A stretch of 64,000 nucleotides of DNA, taken from the NCBI GenBank assembly GCA_903864275.1, contig CAIPFE010000028.1, positions 1 through 64,000 of the forward strand, read 5' to 3'. A program made the translations under genes and the position numbers. Below the pieces are notes generated by a model that made no database searches, had not been told where the DNA came from, and worked only from the letters and a program-made list of their open reading frames with translations. This document shows, in pieces, positions 29,423 to 38,919 of this stretch (position 1 is its first letter; each line of letters starts with the position of its first letter). The DNA is from an uncultured Mucilaginibacter sp. (lineage in GTDB: Bacteria > Bacteroidota > Bacteroidia > Sphingobacteriales > Sphingobacteriaceae).

Positions 29423-29626
29423 CTATCGATTTTTCAGGCTTTTTTTAGTTAGAAATTCCATTAGTTCCCCTATTAATGAAAGTACAAGAAGTAAACTTGC
29501 AATTATGCTCCATATGTAAAAATATCCATTAGTGTACTTTTTTAGAAATATGTATAAAATTATTAATACACCCAAAGTGTAGGTTGTAATATTTGTGAAC
29601 CGTTTCCAAAAAAGTAATTTTCTCAT
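29423..29626 (-). CDS. Small hypothetical membrane protein
   Basis: 67 residues with two predicted membrane helices (about 12-30, TYTLGVLIILYIFLKKY, and 35-57, FYIWSIIASLLLVLSLIGEL) and basic ends. Not recognised. It starts 15 bp after the stop of marC on the same strand, which favours a real gene in the same transcript. Being short and with AT-rich codons, it could still be spurious. Confidence 0.5.
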   Translation of the reverse strand: MRKLLFWKRFTNITTYTLGVLIILYIFLKKYTNGYFYIWSIIASLLLVLSLIGELMEFLTKKSLKNR

Positions 29627-29640
29627 TTTTAACGCTCAAA

Positions 29641-30210
29641 TTACAAATGAGTATTACTCCTAAACAACTTTATTGCAATCGCCAGCAAAATAATCCCAAA
29701 CGCCTTCCTTAAAATGTTCAATCCTGTTTTACCCAATAGCTTTTCAAGCCACTTTACATTTTTTAGTACGAGGTAAACAAACAGGGTATTGGCAACGATG
29801 CCTACCAATATATCTGATGTTTGGTATTGTGTTTTTAGCGAAAGCAGGGTGGTCATTGTGCCTGCCCCTGCTATGAGCGGGAAGGCCAGGGGCACTATCG
29901 ATGCTGTTGAGGATGCCTCTTCCTTAAAGAATTTAACGCCCAAAACCATTTCCATCGCTATGATAAAGATCACCAGCGAACCGGCAATGGCGAAAGAAGA
30001 AACATCAAGGCCGATAATTTTTAGCAGTTCCTCCCCGCCAAATAAAAAGCCAACCATCAGCACTAATACCGCGATACTTGCCTTTTCGCTTTGGATGTGC
30101 CCCACACGCTGGCGCATTTCGATAATGATAGGTATGGCGCCCAGTATATCAATGATCGCGAAAAGGATCATGGTGACCGAGAGTACTTCTCTGAAAATTA
30201 ATGGCTGCAT
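29641..30210 (-). CDS. MarC-family integral membrane protein
   Basis: 189 residues with six membrane helices. Family landmarks are an early AIIDILGAIPIIIEM segment and PLAFPLIAGAGTMTTLL near residue 105. MarC proteins (UPF0056) were once linked to multiple antibiotic resistance but have no established transport function. It lies 13 bp after the MFS gene on the same strand and is probably cotranscribed with it and with the small membrane protein that follows. Confidence 0.9.
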   Translation of the reverse strand: MQPLIFREVLSVTMILFAIIDILGAIPIIIEMRQRVGHIQSEKASIAVLVLMVGFLFGGEELLKIIGLDVSSFAIAGSLVIFIIAMEMVLGVKFFKEEASSTASIVPLAFPLIAGAGTMTTLLSLKTQYQTSDILVGIVANTLFVYLVLKNVKWLEKLLGKTGLNILRKAFGIILLAIAIKLFRSNTHL

Positions 30211-30223
30211 GGCAATTTAGGTT

Positions 30224-31387
30224 TTATGCTTTTGACTTTAACCGGAAACAAAGCAAAAATGCAACTAAAATGTAGAAAGATGATAAAAAGAATATACTAT
30301 GTACAGAAACTGCTGCCGCCACGCCCGCTGTTAATGGCCCCACCGTTTGCCCGATGGAAGCATATGACTGGTTGATACCCAATATTTTGCCCTGCTCCGT
30401 TTTATCAATATTATCGGCAATAATAGCATTTAGCATAGGGTTGCGCAGGCCGTTGAACAGGCCGTAAATACAAAGGCAAACCGCAAAAGGGATCAACAAT
30501 GAAATAAACCCGGAAACAAACATTGCCGCAAAACATAGTAGGGTTGAAAAAAGCAATATGGCCGGTTTGGAAGAAAATGTTTTTATAAAAAATGGCACGC
30601 TCAATTGCATAATGATGCCGCAAATACCGAACCCTGCCAAAAAGAAACCCATGGTTAATGGGGTGATCTTTAAAATATCCACACTAAAGGTTTGAAAGCC
30701 AATGATCATGGTAAATTGCGCCATCGTGAGCAAAAATCCAGTAAAAATAGCCGTGCCGATAGTAGGCCGTTTCAAGGTGGTGAGCAGGGATTTAAATTTA
30801 AATTTGTCCTTGAAATTCACCCTTGTTTCTTTATTTGTAGGATTGGTTTCCTTTAATAAAAAGGCGGCGCACAGCGTACCGATCAACGATATACCAGCGG
30901 CAAAAAAGAAGGGCGCCTGCGGGCTGATCTTATTAAATACACCCCCAATAAACGGCCCGATGACAAAGCCAAAAGCTAAAGACGATCCCAAAATACCAAA
31001 CCTTTTTGCCCTGTTTTCGGATGTGGAAGTATCGGCTACCATGGCTTGCGCTACGGATACGTTGCCGCCGGTCAGGCCGTCCAGTATACGGGCAGCGAAA
31101 AGTATAATTAAGCTGCGGGCCTCAGCAAACATTAAAAACGAGATGCAGGTACCTGCCAGGCTGATGACCAGTAAAGGCTTACGCCCCCATTTATCCGAAA
31201 GCGAGCCTAAAACCGGGGTGGCAAAGAATTGTGCAATTGAAAACGAGGCCGTTAATACTCCAAGAGTTATCCCGGTAAGCCCAAAAGTTTTGCCATAAGT
31301 ATAAAGTACCGGGACGATGATACCAAAGCCCAGGGAATTGATGATACATACAAATACTAATACCCAAAGGGTTTTATCGGTTTTCAT
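30224..31387 (-). CDS. MFS transporter of the TetA/drug-efflux type
   Basis: 387 residues with twelve membrane helices. The motif GSLSDKWGRKPLLV in the loop after helix 2 is the MFS motif A, and GFGIIVPVLYTYG and ILDGLTGGNVSVAQAMVAD fit TetA-like proton antiporters. The substrate is unknown. I use ATG 31387 (MKTDKT). The in-frame GTG at 31405 is further upstream and falls at the edge of a palindromic element. marC follows after 13 bp. Confidence 0.9.
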   Translation of the reverse strand: MKTDKTLWVLVFVCIINSLGFGIIVPVLYTYGKTFGLTGITLGVLTASFSIAQFFATPVLGSLSDKWGRKPLLVISLAGTCISFLMFAEARSLIILFAARILDGLTGGNVSVAQAMVADTSTSENRAKRFGILGSSLAFGFVIGPFIGGVFNKISPQAPFFFAAGISLIGTLCAAFLLKETNPTNKETRVNFKDKFKFKSLLTTLKRPTIGTAIFTGFLLTMAQFTMIIGFQTFSVDILKITPLTMGFFLAGFGICGIIMQLSVPFFIKTFSSKPAILLFSTLLCFAAMFVSGFISLLIPFAVCLCIYGLFNGLRNPMLNAIIADNIDKTEQGKILGINQSYASIGQTVGPLTAGVAAAVSVHSIFFLSSFYILVAFLLCFRLKSKA

Positions 31388-31409
31388 TGGTGTATTCAGC
31401 TTCACCCAG

Positions 31410-31458
31410 CCCTCTCTAACCGCGTGCGCCGTACCTTAGTGGTGGCGCAACGAGAGGG
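31410..31458. repeat. Nested hairpin upstream of the MFS gene
   Basis: CCCTCTC at 31410-31416 pairs with GAGAGGG at 31452-31458, and GCGCC at 31426-31430 pairs with GGCGC at 31444-31448. The flanking text CCCAGCCCTCTCTAA resembles the palindromic element found inside the gene at 55110 (CCCAGCCCCTTCTAA). It may be another member of that element family, or a leader hairpin. Confidence 0.5.
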
Positions 31459-31485
31459 TTATTAAAAAAAGGTTTTACAAGGTAA

Positions 31486-31517
31486 AAAAAAGGTTCTGAC
31501 AAAGCAGAACCTTTTTT
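31486..31517 (-). terminator. Rho-independent terminator of the amino-acid permease
   Basis: AAAAAAGGTTCTG at 31486-31498 pairs perfectly with 31505-31517 around the 6-nt loop ACAAAG, giving a 13-bp stem with A/T tracts on both flanks. It lies 32 bp after the permease stop on the minus strand, and the symmetry would let it act in both directions. Confidence 0.85.
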
Positions 31518-31548
31518 GTTACAAATATGTATATCGTTTTCAATAATA

Positions 31549-33105
31549 TTACTCCATGAATTGCGGCTCCGGCGGATCTTTGACAATCCCGTTGGTCCCC
31601 AGGCGGACATGGGATTTTTTGATGGAGTAACCAAAATAAATAACAAAGCCAATTAACAGCCAAACGATAAGCCTTGCCCAGTTTTCCCAGCCCTCGCTCG
31701 CTATCATGCATAGACAAATAGCAGCGCCAAGCGGGCAAACGATCTTATACCAGGGCGTCTGAAAAGGCCGTACCAGTCCCGGGTCTGTCCTCCGTAAAAT
31801 AAATATGCCAAAACACACCAGTACGAATGCAAACAGGGTACCTATACTTACCATGTCGCCAACGATCCTGTCGGGTATGAAACCCGCAAAACACGATACA
31901 AATACAAAAAACAGCCATTGCGATTTATAAGGCGTACGGAACTTAGGGTGCAGCCTGGAGAATATTTTAGGGATCAACCCATCAGTGCTCATGGTGTAGA
32001 ATACACGGGTTTGCCCCATCAGCATCACCAGGATCACCGAAGAAAAGCCTGCCAGTATCGCAATCGTAACGAAATTGGCCAGCCAGCCATATCCCGGCAT
32101 CGCATGCTGGATAGCGTACGTAACCGATGCTTCTTTACCTTTTATCAGGAAATCCTTATAGGATACCAGCCCGGTTAAGACGTGGGAGAAAAGTATGTAC
32201 AAAATAGTACAAAAAACAAGTGATATCAGGATACCTTTTGGCATATCCTTTTGCGGGTTCTTCGCTTCCTGCGCCGCAGTTGATACGGCATCAAAACCGA
32301 TAAATGCAAAGAAAACCACGCTTGCACCGCGTAACACGCCGAGCCAGCCATGGTTAAATGAGTCGGCATAGTTAACTACGCCAGTGCTTACCTTAACACT
32401 GCCGGCATCCGCAGGGATCATGTAAGGGGTATGGAACATTGGATTGATATAGTGCCAGCCCAGGGTTATGATCATCAGTACAATGGCAACCTTAACGATC
32501 ACAATAACATTGTTCACAATTGCCGATTCGGCCATGCCGCGGATAAGCAACAAGGTTAACATCAAAATAATGAATATGGCGGGAAGATTAATAATACCCC
32601 TGACGCCAAATTCGCTTGCATACACACCGCTTGTAGTGTTTGACACTTCAAAAAACGAATGCGACAAAGAATAAGGTATATGCACATGGAAAAAAGTGGT
32701 CAAGAACTCATTAAAATACTGCGACCAGCCAATGGCAACTGTCGCCGCGCCCAATGCATACTCCAACACCAAATCCCAGCCAATGATCCAGGCGATAAAT
32801 TCGCCCATTGTGGCATAAGAATAAGTATAGGCCGAACCTGCTATTGGGATCATACTGGCAAACTCGGCATAGCATAAACCGGCAAGCGCGCAACCGGATG
32901 CGGCTATCAGGAATGAAATGGTAACTGCGGGGCCTGCGTGTTCACCGGCTGCAGCTGCGGTACGCACAAATATCCCTGCTCCAATAATAGCGCCAATGCC
33001 CAGTGCAATAAGCGAACCAACACCCAGCGTTCGTTTTAAGGTTTTCTCCGTCTCCTTCGAAGCAGCCATTAGCTGCGCTATAGGTTTCTTAATAAATAAC
33101 TTCAT
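31549..33105 (-). CDS. APC-family amino-acid permease (cationic amino-acid transporter type)
   Basis: 518 residues with 12 or more membrane helices. The N-terminal motif LGVGSLIALGIGAIIGAGIFVRTAAAA is the APC glycine-rich helix 1. GCALAGLCYAEFASMIPIAGSAYTYSYATMGE and FFAFIGFDAVSTAAQEAKNP are the CAT/YfnA subgroup signatures. It should import amino acids by proton symport; the substrate is unspecified. ATG 33105 is the start. It is monocistronic, with a terminator downstream and a promoter box upstream. Confidence 0.93.
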   Translation of the reverse strand: MKLFIKKPIAQLMAASKETEKTLKRTLGVGSLIALGIGAIIGAGIFVRTAAAAGEHAGPAVTISFLIAASGCALAGLCYAEFASMIPIAGSAYTYSYATMGEFIAWIIGWDLVLEYALGAATVAIGWSQYFNEFLTTFFHVHIPYSLSHSFFEVSNTTSGVYASEFGVRGIINLPAIFIILMLTLLLIRGMAESAIVNNVIVIVKVAIVLMIITLGWHYINPMFHTPYMIPADAGSVKVSTGVVNYADSFNHGWLGVLRGASVVFFAFIGFDAVSTAAQEAKNPQKDMPKGILISLVFCTILYILFSHVLTGLVSYKDFLIKGKEASVTYAIQHAMPGYGWLANFVTIAILAGFSSVILVMLMGQTRVFYTMSTDGLIPKIFSRLHPKFRTPYKSQWLFFVFVSCFAGFIPDRIVGDMVSIGTLFAFVLVCFGIFILRRTDPGLVRPFQTPWYKIVCPLGAAICLCMIASEGWENWARLIVWLLIGFVIYFGYSIKKSHVRLGTNGIVKDPPEPQFME

Positions 33106-33150
33106 TTTAAATCAGTAAGGTCAGTTTTTATTGTTTAATTCACGTTCCTC

Positions 33151-33158
33151 CAAACGTA
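33151..33158 (-). promoter_or_regulatory. Candidate permease -7 box
   Basis: On the minus strand this reads TACGTTTG, fitting TAnnTTTG, 45 bp before the permease ATG. A -33 TTTG was not evident. Confidence 0.45.
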
Positions 33159-33297
33159 CTTAAATTTATTTAAAACATAAAGCGCAGAATGTAACAATGG
33201 GATGGAGAAGAATCGCCGAATTAAATTGGTTGCTGGTTGATTAGGTGGGATTGGGTTAACGCTCCCGGTAATCACAAAATACTCCCAAATATTCTAC

Positions 33298-34650
33298 CTA
33301 TTTTTCCCTCAGCACCGGGCTTTCAAAATCAAGCTTTTTAAGGCCGCGCTGCACTTCGGGGCAGCTCATAAATAAATTCCATAATAGACCGCTCCGATAA
33401 TTCTCTATCATCACCACAATCGGGCCTTCGTCAATGGCAAGGTATGATTTTGCATACCAGTTATGCGATTCACTGAAAGCGTCAACAAATCCGTACTCCC
33501 CCCATAGCTTATCACCCAAATCATAATAAAAATGGCGCAGGGCAAGCATAGAATATTGCGGTGTATATGGAATTGCCGAAAGTGCTGCTGTTGGTGAGAT
33601 CACACCAAGATCATTGGTGGGCTGGTGGGCATTGTAGCCTTCGTAATTGTCGCTTGCCGTTAGTCCCCAGCAATCCGGGCCATAGCCTTTGAATTTTTTG
33701 GGATTATCAACGCAATAATCGTGGTTTATCAGGGTGTGATTGGTGTTTTGTTCCCAGTAATCGGCATACTCGTCTTTTAAGCCATTGGGGTTTAAGCCAA
33801 GAAAAGAATATTGCGAAAAGAAAAGCGGGCCGCCATAATCAAAGCCGAGGGGCAATGCATGGCCGTAAAAAGTTTTTCCGTTCTTAAAAAAATCACTTTG
33901 CGCCCAGCCGCGGTGGTAAACATCGGCGGTAACGGGATATCTTTCGCCCGACGCAGCAAGTACGTATGTGATCAAACATTCATTGAACCCTCGTATCGGG
34001 AAATTCATGGCCCAGCCATTATTTGGCGACCAGTGCCAGTACAAATTATCCCGGCCATCGCGCGCATACCAGGTCCATTCAATATCGTTCCACATACCAT
34101 TTATCCTTGAGCGGATATGGTCTTCTTTTTGGTTATCGGCATTAAAATATTGCCTGGCACACAGCAGGCCCTGGAAAAGATAGGAGGTTTCCACCAGGTC
34201 GCCACCGTCGTCTTTACGGCTAAAAGGGATGGTTTTCCCTGTTTCGCCATTCAGCCAATGCGGGAATGCGCCATGGTAAGCATCAGCTTTGTTTAAAAAG
34301 TCAACGATCCTGATCATCCGGTCGACCGCCTGGTCGTGACTGATCCATTTCCGGTGGTCTGCAACAATTAATGCCATTATGCCGAAGCCCGAACCGCCAA
34401 TGGTTACTGTTTCGTTGCCATAATCATAGGCTACGTTGCTGCGCTCCCTGGCAAGGCCGCTAACAGGGTGCCCAAAATCCCAGAAGTAGCGGAAGGTTTG
34501 ACGTTGAACAACGTCAAGCAAAGCGCTATCCGTTAAATTTTTGATGATGCCTACCGGTTTTATGTCGTCGAAGTGTTCAGCTTTTTCGCGCTTTTGAGCA
34601 AAGGAAAAAGCGGATAGTATGATTAAAAATGGGAGGATTAGTTTTTTCAT
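33298..34650 (-). CDS. Secreted GH144-type glucanase (glucoamylase-like family), single domain
   Basis: 450 residues from ATG 34650, which begins a signal peptide (MKKLILPFLIILSAFSFA); an in-frame GTG upstream is ignored. The catalytic (alpha/alpha)6-type domain shows FGHPVSGLARERS, GGSGFGIMALI, YHGAFPHWLNG, the acidic cluster D147/D151/E154 in KDDGGDLVETSY, WHWSPN, GGPLFFSQYSFLGLNP, and DEGPIVVMIENYRSGLLW. The spacing of the three acids equals that reported for GH144 endo-beta-1,2-glucanase, as I recall it. It is the last gene of the locus that starts with SusC at 41904. Without a lipobox it is likely periplasmic. Confidence 0.85.
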   Translation of the reverse strand: MKKLILPFLIILSAFSFAQKREKAEHFDDIKPVGIIKNLTDSALLDVVQRQTFRYFWDFGHPVSGLARERSNVAYDYGNETVTIGGSGFGIMALIVADHRKWISHDQAVDRMIRIVDFLNKADAYHGAFPHWLNGETGKTIPFSRKDDGGDLVETSYLFQGLLCARQYFNADNQKEDHIRSRINGMWNDIEWTWYARDGRDNLYWHWSPNNGWAMNFPIRGFNECLITYVLAASGERYPVTADVYHRGWAQSDFFKNGKTFYGHALPLGFDYGGPLFFSQYSFLGLNPNGLKDEYADYWEQNTNHTLINHDYCVDNPKKFKGYGPDCWGLTASDNYEGYNAHQPTNDLGVISPTAALSAIPYTPQYSMLALRHFYYDLGDKLWGEYGFVDAFSESHNWYAKSYLAIDEGPIVVMIENYRSGLLWNLFMSCPEVQRGLKKLDFESPVLREK

Positions 34651-34680
34651 TGTTGTGAATAGTTTATTTTTTATCGTGAC

Positions 34681-34740
34681 GTTAGCCACTTCTAAATCTC
34701 TTCAGCCAGCTGGCGGAAAGACTTTAGCAGCAGCCCGCGT
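34681..34740. repeat. Palindromic element between the two glucanase genes
   Basis: It contains TTCTAAATCTC at 34690-34700, the 10-bp palindrome GCCAGCTGGC at 34705-34714, and GAAAGACTTT. The order matches the element inside the gene at 55110 (CTTCTAAATCTC, hairpin, GAGACTTT), and the core matches the palindrome inside pheS. It appears to be an intergenic copy of a family that also occurs in coding sequence. Confidence 0.55.
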
Positions 34741-34769
34741 TTTTTTCCTGGTTTAAGTTGGGCTTTAAT

Positions 34770-36437
34770 CTACAAATTCGGGCTTTGAAAGCCTAAATTT
34801 TTCATGCCTGTTTTCACTTCGGGGCAGCTCATAAATAAACTCCATAACAATCCGGTCCGGTAGTTTTCTATCATATCAATTATCGGCCCTTCGTCAATCG
34901 CCAGATCCGACGTTGCGAACCAGGTGGCATCCAGGCTAAACGCGTCATAAAACCCGTAGGGGCCCCACATTTTGTCCCCTAATTTATAATAATAAAACCG
35001 TAATGCCTGCAGGGATTGCGTTGGGGTATAGGGCAATGATGCAATAGCCGCTGTGGGTGCGATAACCCCCAAATCGCTCGTTGGCGAGTTTGCATTGTAG
35101 CCACCATTTGCTATATCGCTTGCTGTGAGGCCCCAGCAATTGGCACTGTATCCGTAAAAGCCATTCGGGTTGGCTACGCAATAGTTATAATTGATAGCAG
35201 CATGCGCTTTGTTCTGTACATCGTAGCTGGCATAGGCATCAGATAATCCGTTTGGATTTATCCCTAAAAAGGAATAATGGGCAAAAAACAGCGGGCCGCC
35301 TTCCGCGGGGCCTAAAGGCAATAATACGTTATAATACGAATTTCCGTTTTTCATGCTGCCGTTACCAGCCCAGCCGTTAGTATAAACTGCTTTTGTAATA
35401 GGAAACGTGGTTGATGAGGCTGCTAAAACATGTGTCATCAATGCCTCGTTCCAGCCGTTTACCTGCTGGTTGGTTGACCAGGCAAAATTGGGACTCCAAT
35501 GCCAGAAGAGTGTGTTTTGACCATTCTGGAACCAGTTCCATTGTACATTGTTGTAAAGCGTATTTATATCAGCCCTTAATTGGGTTTCGGCTGCGCTTGC
35601 GGCGTTAAAATACTGACGTGCGGTGAGCAGGCCTTCCATTAAAAAAGAGGTTTCAACAAGGTCGGCGCCATCATCCTGTGCGCTGAAGGGGACAACTGCT
35701 CCGGTTGCTCCATTGAGCCAATGCGGAAAAGCGCCGTGAAATTTCTGCGCATTATTTTTTAAAAAACCTACGATCAGCTGCATGCGCGCCAAACCCTGCG
35801 CCCTCGTAATAAACTGGCGGTTGACTCCGGTAACCAACGCCATAATGCCAAAACCCGATCCGCCGCTAGTTACCACATCACCTGATGTATTGCGCTCGCG
35901 TGCCAGGCCGCTTACCGGGTGACCGAAATCATAAAAATATTTAAATGTTTGCTGCTGCACCAGGTTAAGCAGCTGATCGTCGGTTATAACCGGGAATTTA
36001 TTAGTGCTATCGATAGCTGTCGTTAAATTTACCGCTATGGCTGTCTGCAAATTGCCGCCGCCTGCTGATTTCAAATTGGTTGAAACGGTAAGCGTGTATT
36101 GCGTAATTGGCTGTAATGCAGCTGGTGTGATCACTATAGTACTATCATTGTTTTGATAGGCGGCACTATAAGGTATAGTAGCGCCTGCATTACTTTTAAA
36201 AGCTATACTATTGCTAACCGAAGAGGTGTTAACTACAGCCGAAAAAGAAATTTTTATAATTGGCGCGGTATTAACGCCCTTATATGTAAGCCCGTTGTAA
36301 ACGCCATTTACCTTCAAAGCATTAAAACTAAATGACGAAGGTATAGGCGTTATCGGGCTTGGCGGCTTATTTTCTTTAGAACAGGAACATAGTGCAGATA
36401 ATCCCACCAATACCAAACAAACTTTTAAACTTCTCAT
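34770..36437 (-). CDS. GH144-type glucanase lipoprotein with N-terminal Ig-like domain
   Basis: 555 residues from ATG 36437, not the TTG six codons upstream. The signal peptide ends in a lipobox (LSALCSCSKENK), so it is predicted to be a surface or outer-membrane lipoprotein. A Big_5/SbsA Ig-like domain at about 35-130 (IKISFSAVVNTSSV, ITPAALQPITQYTLTVS) precedes a GH144 domain at about 140-555, which has the same acidic cluster in QDDGADLVETSF. It is a paralogue of the next gene, which lacks the Ig-like part. The surface copy would cut long glucan outside and the periplasmic copy would finish the job; this split is an inference. Confidence 0.85.
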   Translation of the reverse strand: MRSLKVCLVLVGLSALCSCSKENKPPSPITPIPSSFSFNALKVNGVYNGLTYKGVNTAPIIKISFSAVVNTSSVSNSIAFKSNAGATIPYSAAYQNNDSTIVITPAALQPITQYTLTVSTNLKSAGGGNLQTAIAVNLTTAIDSTNKFPVITDDQLLNLVQQQTFKYFYDFGHPVSGLARERNTSGDVVTSGGSGFGIMALVTGVNRQFITRAQGLARMQLIVGFLKNNAQKFHGAFPHWLNGATGAVVPFSAQDDGADLVETSFLMEGLLTARQYFNAASAAETQLRADINTLYNNVQWNWFQNGQNTLFWHWSPNFAWSTNQQVNGWNEALMTHVLAASSTTFPITKAVYTNGWAGNGSMKNGNSYYNVLLPLGPAEGGPLFFAHYSFLGINPNGLSDAYASYDVQNKAHAAINYNYCVANPNGFYGYSANCWGLTASDIANGGYNANSPTSDLGVIAPTAAIASLPYTPTQSLQALRFYYYKLGDKMWGPYGFYDAFSLDATWFATSDLAIDEGPIIDMIENYRTGLLWSLFMSCPEVKTGMKNLGFQSPNL

Positions 36438-36545
36438 TCCCAGCAATATCAACAATAAAAAACTAAATATACATAATTAAGAAAAAGAGGTTGATTGCCA
36501 ATCCACCGGTAGTGAACAGGCAGTCAACCTCAATCAGCTCAAATT

Positions 36546-37400
36546 TTATTTTCCCCGTCGCTGCAACCCGGCAAGCGAATTAACTTCAATTGTTGTTAAT
36601 ACCCTGTTGTATACCCTTACCTCATCAAGCGAACCAACTAAAAAGCTTCCAAAGCCGGGATACTGCGTTGCACTGGTAAGCGATGGGTTTGTTTGAAACT
36701 GTAGCGTACCAAAAACCATTTGTTTTACCCCGACCCAGTTAAGGGGGGCAAAACCGGCCTGTGTATTGCTACCTAAAAGCGAACCGTTATAATAAACTTT
36801 TACTGTGGAGGTGGTGTCGTTATAAGTTACTGCTACCTCATTCCAGGCATTAAATGCTTTGTTAACGGTGTAATCACCTTCCCATGCGTCTGTTCCTGTC
36901 GCACTGGTGCCGTTGTTCCAAAGGTGCACTTTTAGCTGGCCCGTTGTCGCATTCGGAGGGTTTTCGAGAAAAACATCAAGGTTACCCCAAAAGTTTTGGC
37001 TATTTGCAATGTCAACAAGCGCTACCACGCCATTGGTATTTTCGGGCATATTGTACCAGCAAGACAGGCTAAAGCTATGCAAATTTTGTATGGCCGCCGG
37101 AACAGCCGACAAAACATACCCGTTATTTGCGCCCTGTAGCGCCTGTCCAAAACCCGGAAGTCCGTTGGTAAAGCTGGTTTGGGTTGCCACGCCTTCAGTT
37201 CCTGTTATTGAATCGTTAAGTGTGCCGTTAAATGTCCAGTGCGCTATTAAATTTGAAGTTGCTATCTGGCTTGAGTTTGTATAGCCGTTGATGTTCAGGG
37301 CCGGCGCATAGCTTTTGGGGTCAAATTTTTTAACGCATGACGACAGCCCAAAGGCCGCCAGCAGCACAGCAATCGTATATTTATTTATTAATTTTTTCAT
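36546..37400 (-). CDS. Lipoprotein with LamG/concanavalin A-like domain
   Basis: 284 residues with a lipobox (AAFGLSSCVKK). After a short linker it has one LamG_3-type jelly-roll domain (about 48-280): LIAHWTFNGTLNDSITG at the start, FSLSCWYNMPE, WNEVAVTYNDTTSTVKVYYNGSLLG and VGSLDEVRVYNRVLTTIEV at the end. This is the usual form of a surface glycan-binding protein (SusE/F-like) in a PUL. It sits 12 bp after SusD. Catalytic residues are not evident, so binding is more likely than hydrolysis. Confidence 0.85.
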   Translation of the reverse strand: MKKLINKYTIAVLLAAFGLSSCVKKFDPKSYAPALNINGYTNSSQIATSNLIAHWTFNGTLNDSITGTEGVATQTSFTNGLPGFGQALQGANNGYVLSAVPAAIQNLHSFSLSCWYNMPENTNGVVALVDIANSQNFWGNLDVFLENPPNATTGQLKVHLWNNGTSATGTDAWEGDYTVNKAFNAWNEVAVTYNDTTSTVKVYYNGSLLGSNTQAGFAPLNWVGVKQMVFGTLQFQTNPSLTSATQYPGFGSFLVGSLDEVRVYNRVLTTIEVNSLAGLQRRGK

Positions 37401-37411
37401 GATGTAATTTT

Positions 37412-38902
37412 TTAGTTTGATGGATAACCAGGATTTTGTTTCAATAAACCGCCGCTTAATCTGATCTCTGTCAAAGGGATTGGCTGCAGTTCATTTTTGC
37501 CTGCCTTAAACTTCCTGTCAGCAAATAGCGCCGGCGCACGCCCCTGGCGCACAACATCGAAGAAACGGTCGCTCTCCATAGCCAGTTCTACCTGGCGTTC
37601 ATGCCATATAGCCAACTGTAATGTCGCCTTATCGGTAGTGGTAACCTTTGGTAATACGGCGTTGTTACCGCCCCTCGCCCTGGCCCTGACCATTTCTAAT
37701 GGTATCAACGCAGCTGCGCTGTTTCCCTGTTCATTATTAGCTTCAGCATTCATCAAAAGTACATCAGCATAACGGATGACGCGTACATCCTGGCCGGCGC
37801 CGGGGTTGCCGTTCAAAATAGGGTCGCTAAACGGCACATAAGATTTATAATTATACATACTGTCAACCTGGCCGGCGGGGATAGCATCCCCTTCGGCTGA
37901 AGTGCCTCCGGCGAAAAGTATGGTACCATTAAGCCTGGGGTCGCCCGGTTCAAAAGCGGCAACCAATGCATCTGTAGGTATATTAAAGCCCCATCCATTA
38001 GCGGGGGCTACACCCTGGACCTGTGAAAACTGGCTTGTAGAAGCATCGGGATCACTGGTCGCATTGGGGCATTGTATCTCAAATATCTCTTCAGAGTTAT
38101 TTTCGTTGTTTTCACGAAAAGATTGTTCAAAATTTGGGAACAATGAATAAACTCCTGAAGTTATCACGGCATTGGTGTAAGTAAGCACATCGGGCCATTT
38201 AGCCTGGTACATGGCGACTTTAGCATGTAAAGCTAATGCAGCGCCCTTTGTAGCACGGCCGATATCCAAACCGCTGTAGACAGTTGGCAGTACCGAAGCG
38301 GCATCTGTTAAGTCCTGTTCAACCTGTGCGTAAACCTGTGCCCGCGGAGTACGCGGTATATTGTAATCGGCTGCTGTTTTTGGATAATGCAGCCTGAGCG
38401 GCACATCGCCATATGCGCGCGCCAACCTGAAATAACTATAGGCCCTTAAAAATTTAGCCTCGGCTACGTAACGTGCTTTTAATGAGGCGTCCATATTTAT
38501 TTTAGGAATGCTGTCAATAGCCTGGTTACATAGGCTAATGGATGCATATTGGCCGCCCCAGAAAGGATCATCAAAACCTGTTTCGGCGCCTGTTTGTGTA
38601 AAAGAATGGTAAAGGCCCATCGGCGATGAATCGCCGGGGGTACTTCCTTTTTGAACTTCGTCGCCCCCCATACTTTCAATAGCGAGCGCTGGGAAAGCGG
38701 TATGATTAAAGTCACGGTCGAGGGCATATATAGCATTTATCCCTTGCGCAGCACCAGTGGCGCTGGTGTATAACTGGCTGGCGGGCAAAGCCCCCTGGAC
38801 CGGTGGGTTTAAAAAGCTTTTTTTACAGCTTACCGCCGCTATCATTAATACAGCCATAAACACTGTACCTGATATTTTTATAAAGTAGTTTCTATTTAAC
38901 AT
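37412..38902 (-). CDS. SusD-type glycan-binding lipoprotein of the GH144 locus
   Basis: 496 residues with a lipobox (LMIAAVSCKKSF). SusD landmarks are SFLNPPVQGALPASQLYTS after the Cys, AKFLRAYSYFRLARAYGDVPL, RTPRAQVYAQVEQDLTDAASVLP, YADVLLMNAEANNEQG and the ending LKQNPGYPSN. It follows SusC by 17 bp on the minus strand and should sit as a lid on that channel. Confidence 0.94.
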   Translation of the reverse strand: MLNRNYFIKISGTVFMAVLMIAAVSCKKSFLNPPVQGALPASQLYTSATGAAQGINAIYALDRDFNHTAFPALAIESMGGDEVQKGSTPGDSSPMGLYHSFTQTGAETGFDDPFWGGQYASISLCNQAIDSIPKINMDASLKARYVAEAKFLRAYSYFRLARAYGDVPLRLHYPKTAADYNIPRTPRAQVYAQVEQDLTDAASVLPTVYSGLDIGRATKGAALALHAKVAMYQAKWPDVLTYTNAVITSGVYSLFPNFEQSFRENNENNSEEIFEIQCPNATSDPDASTSQFSQVQGVAPANGWGFNIPTDALVAAFEPGDPRLNGTILFAGGTSAEGDAIPAGQVDSMYNYKSYVPFSDPILNGNPGAGQDVRVIRYADVLLMNAEANNEQGNSAAALIPLEMVRARARGGNNAVLPKVTTTDKATLQLAIWHERQVELAMESDRFFDVVRQGRAPALFADRKFKAGKNELQPIPLTEIRLSGGLLKQNPGYPSN

Positions 38903-38919
38903 AACTCAAATATTTATAG

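Noticed and set aside
31388..31405. GTG at 31405 as start of the MFS transporter
   Set aside because: It sits at the edge of a palindromic element, and ATG 31387 gives a normal N terminus.
34651..34689. GTG at 34689 as start of the second GH144 gene
   Set aside because: ATG 34650 begins a clean signal peptide; the extension would bury it and would read into the palindromic element.
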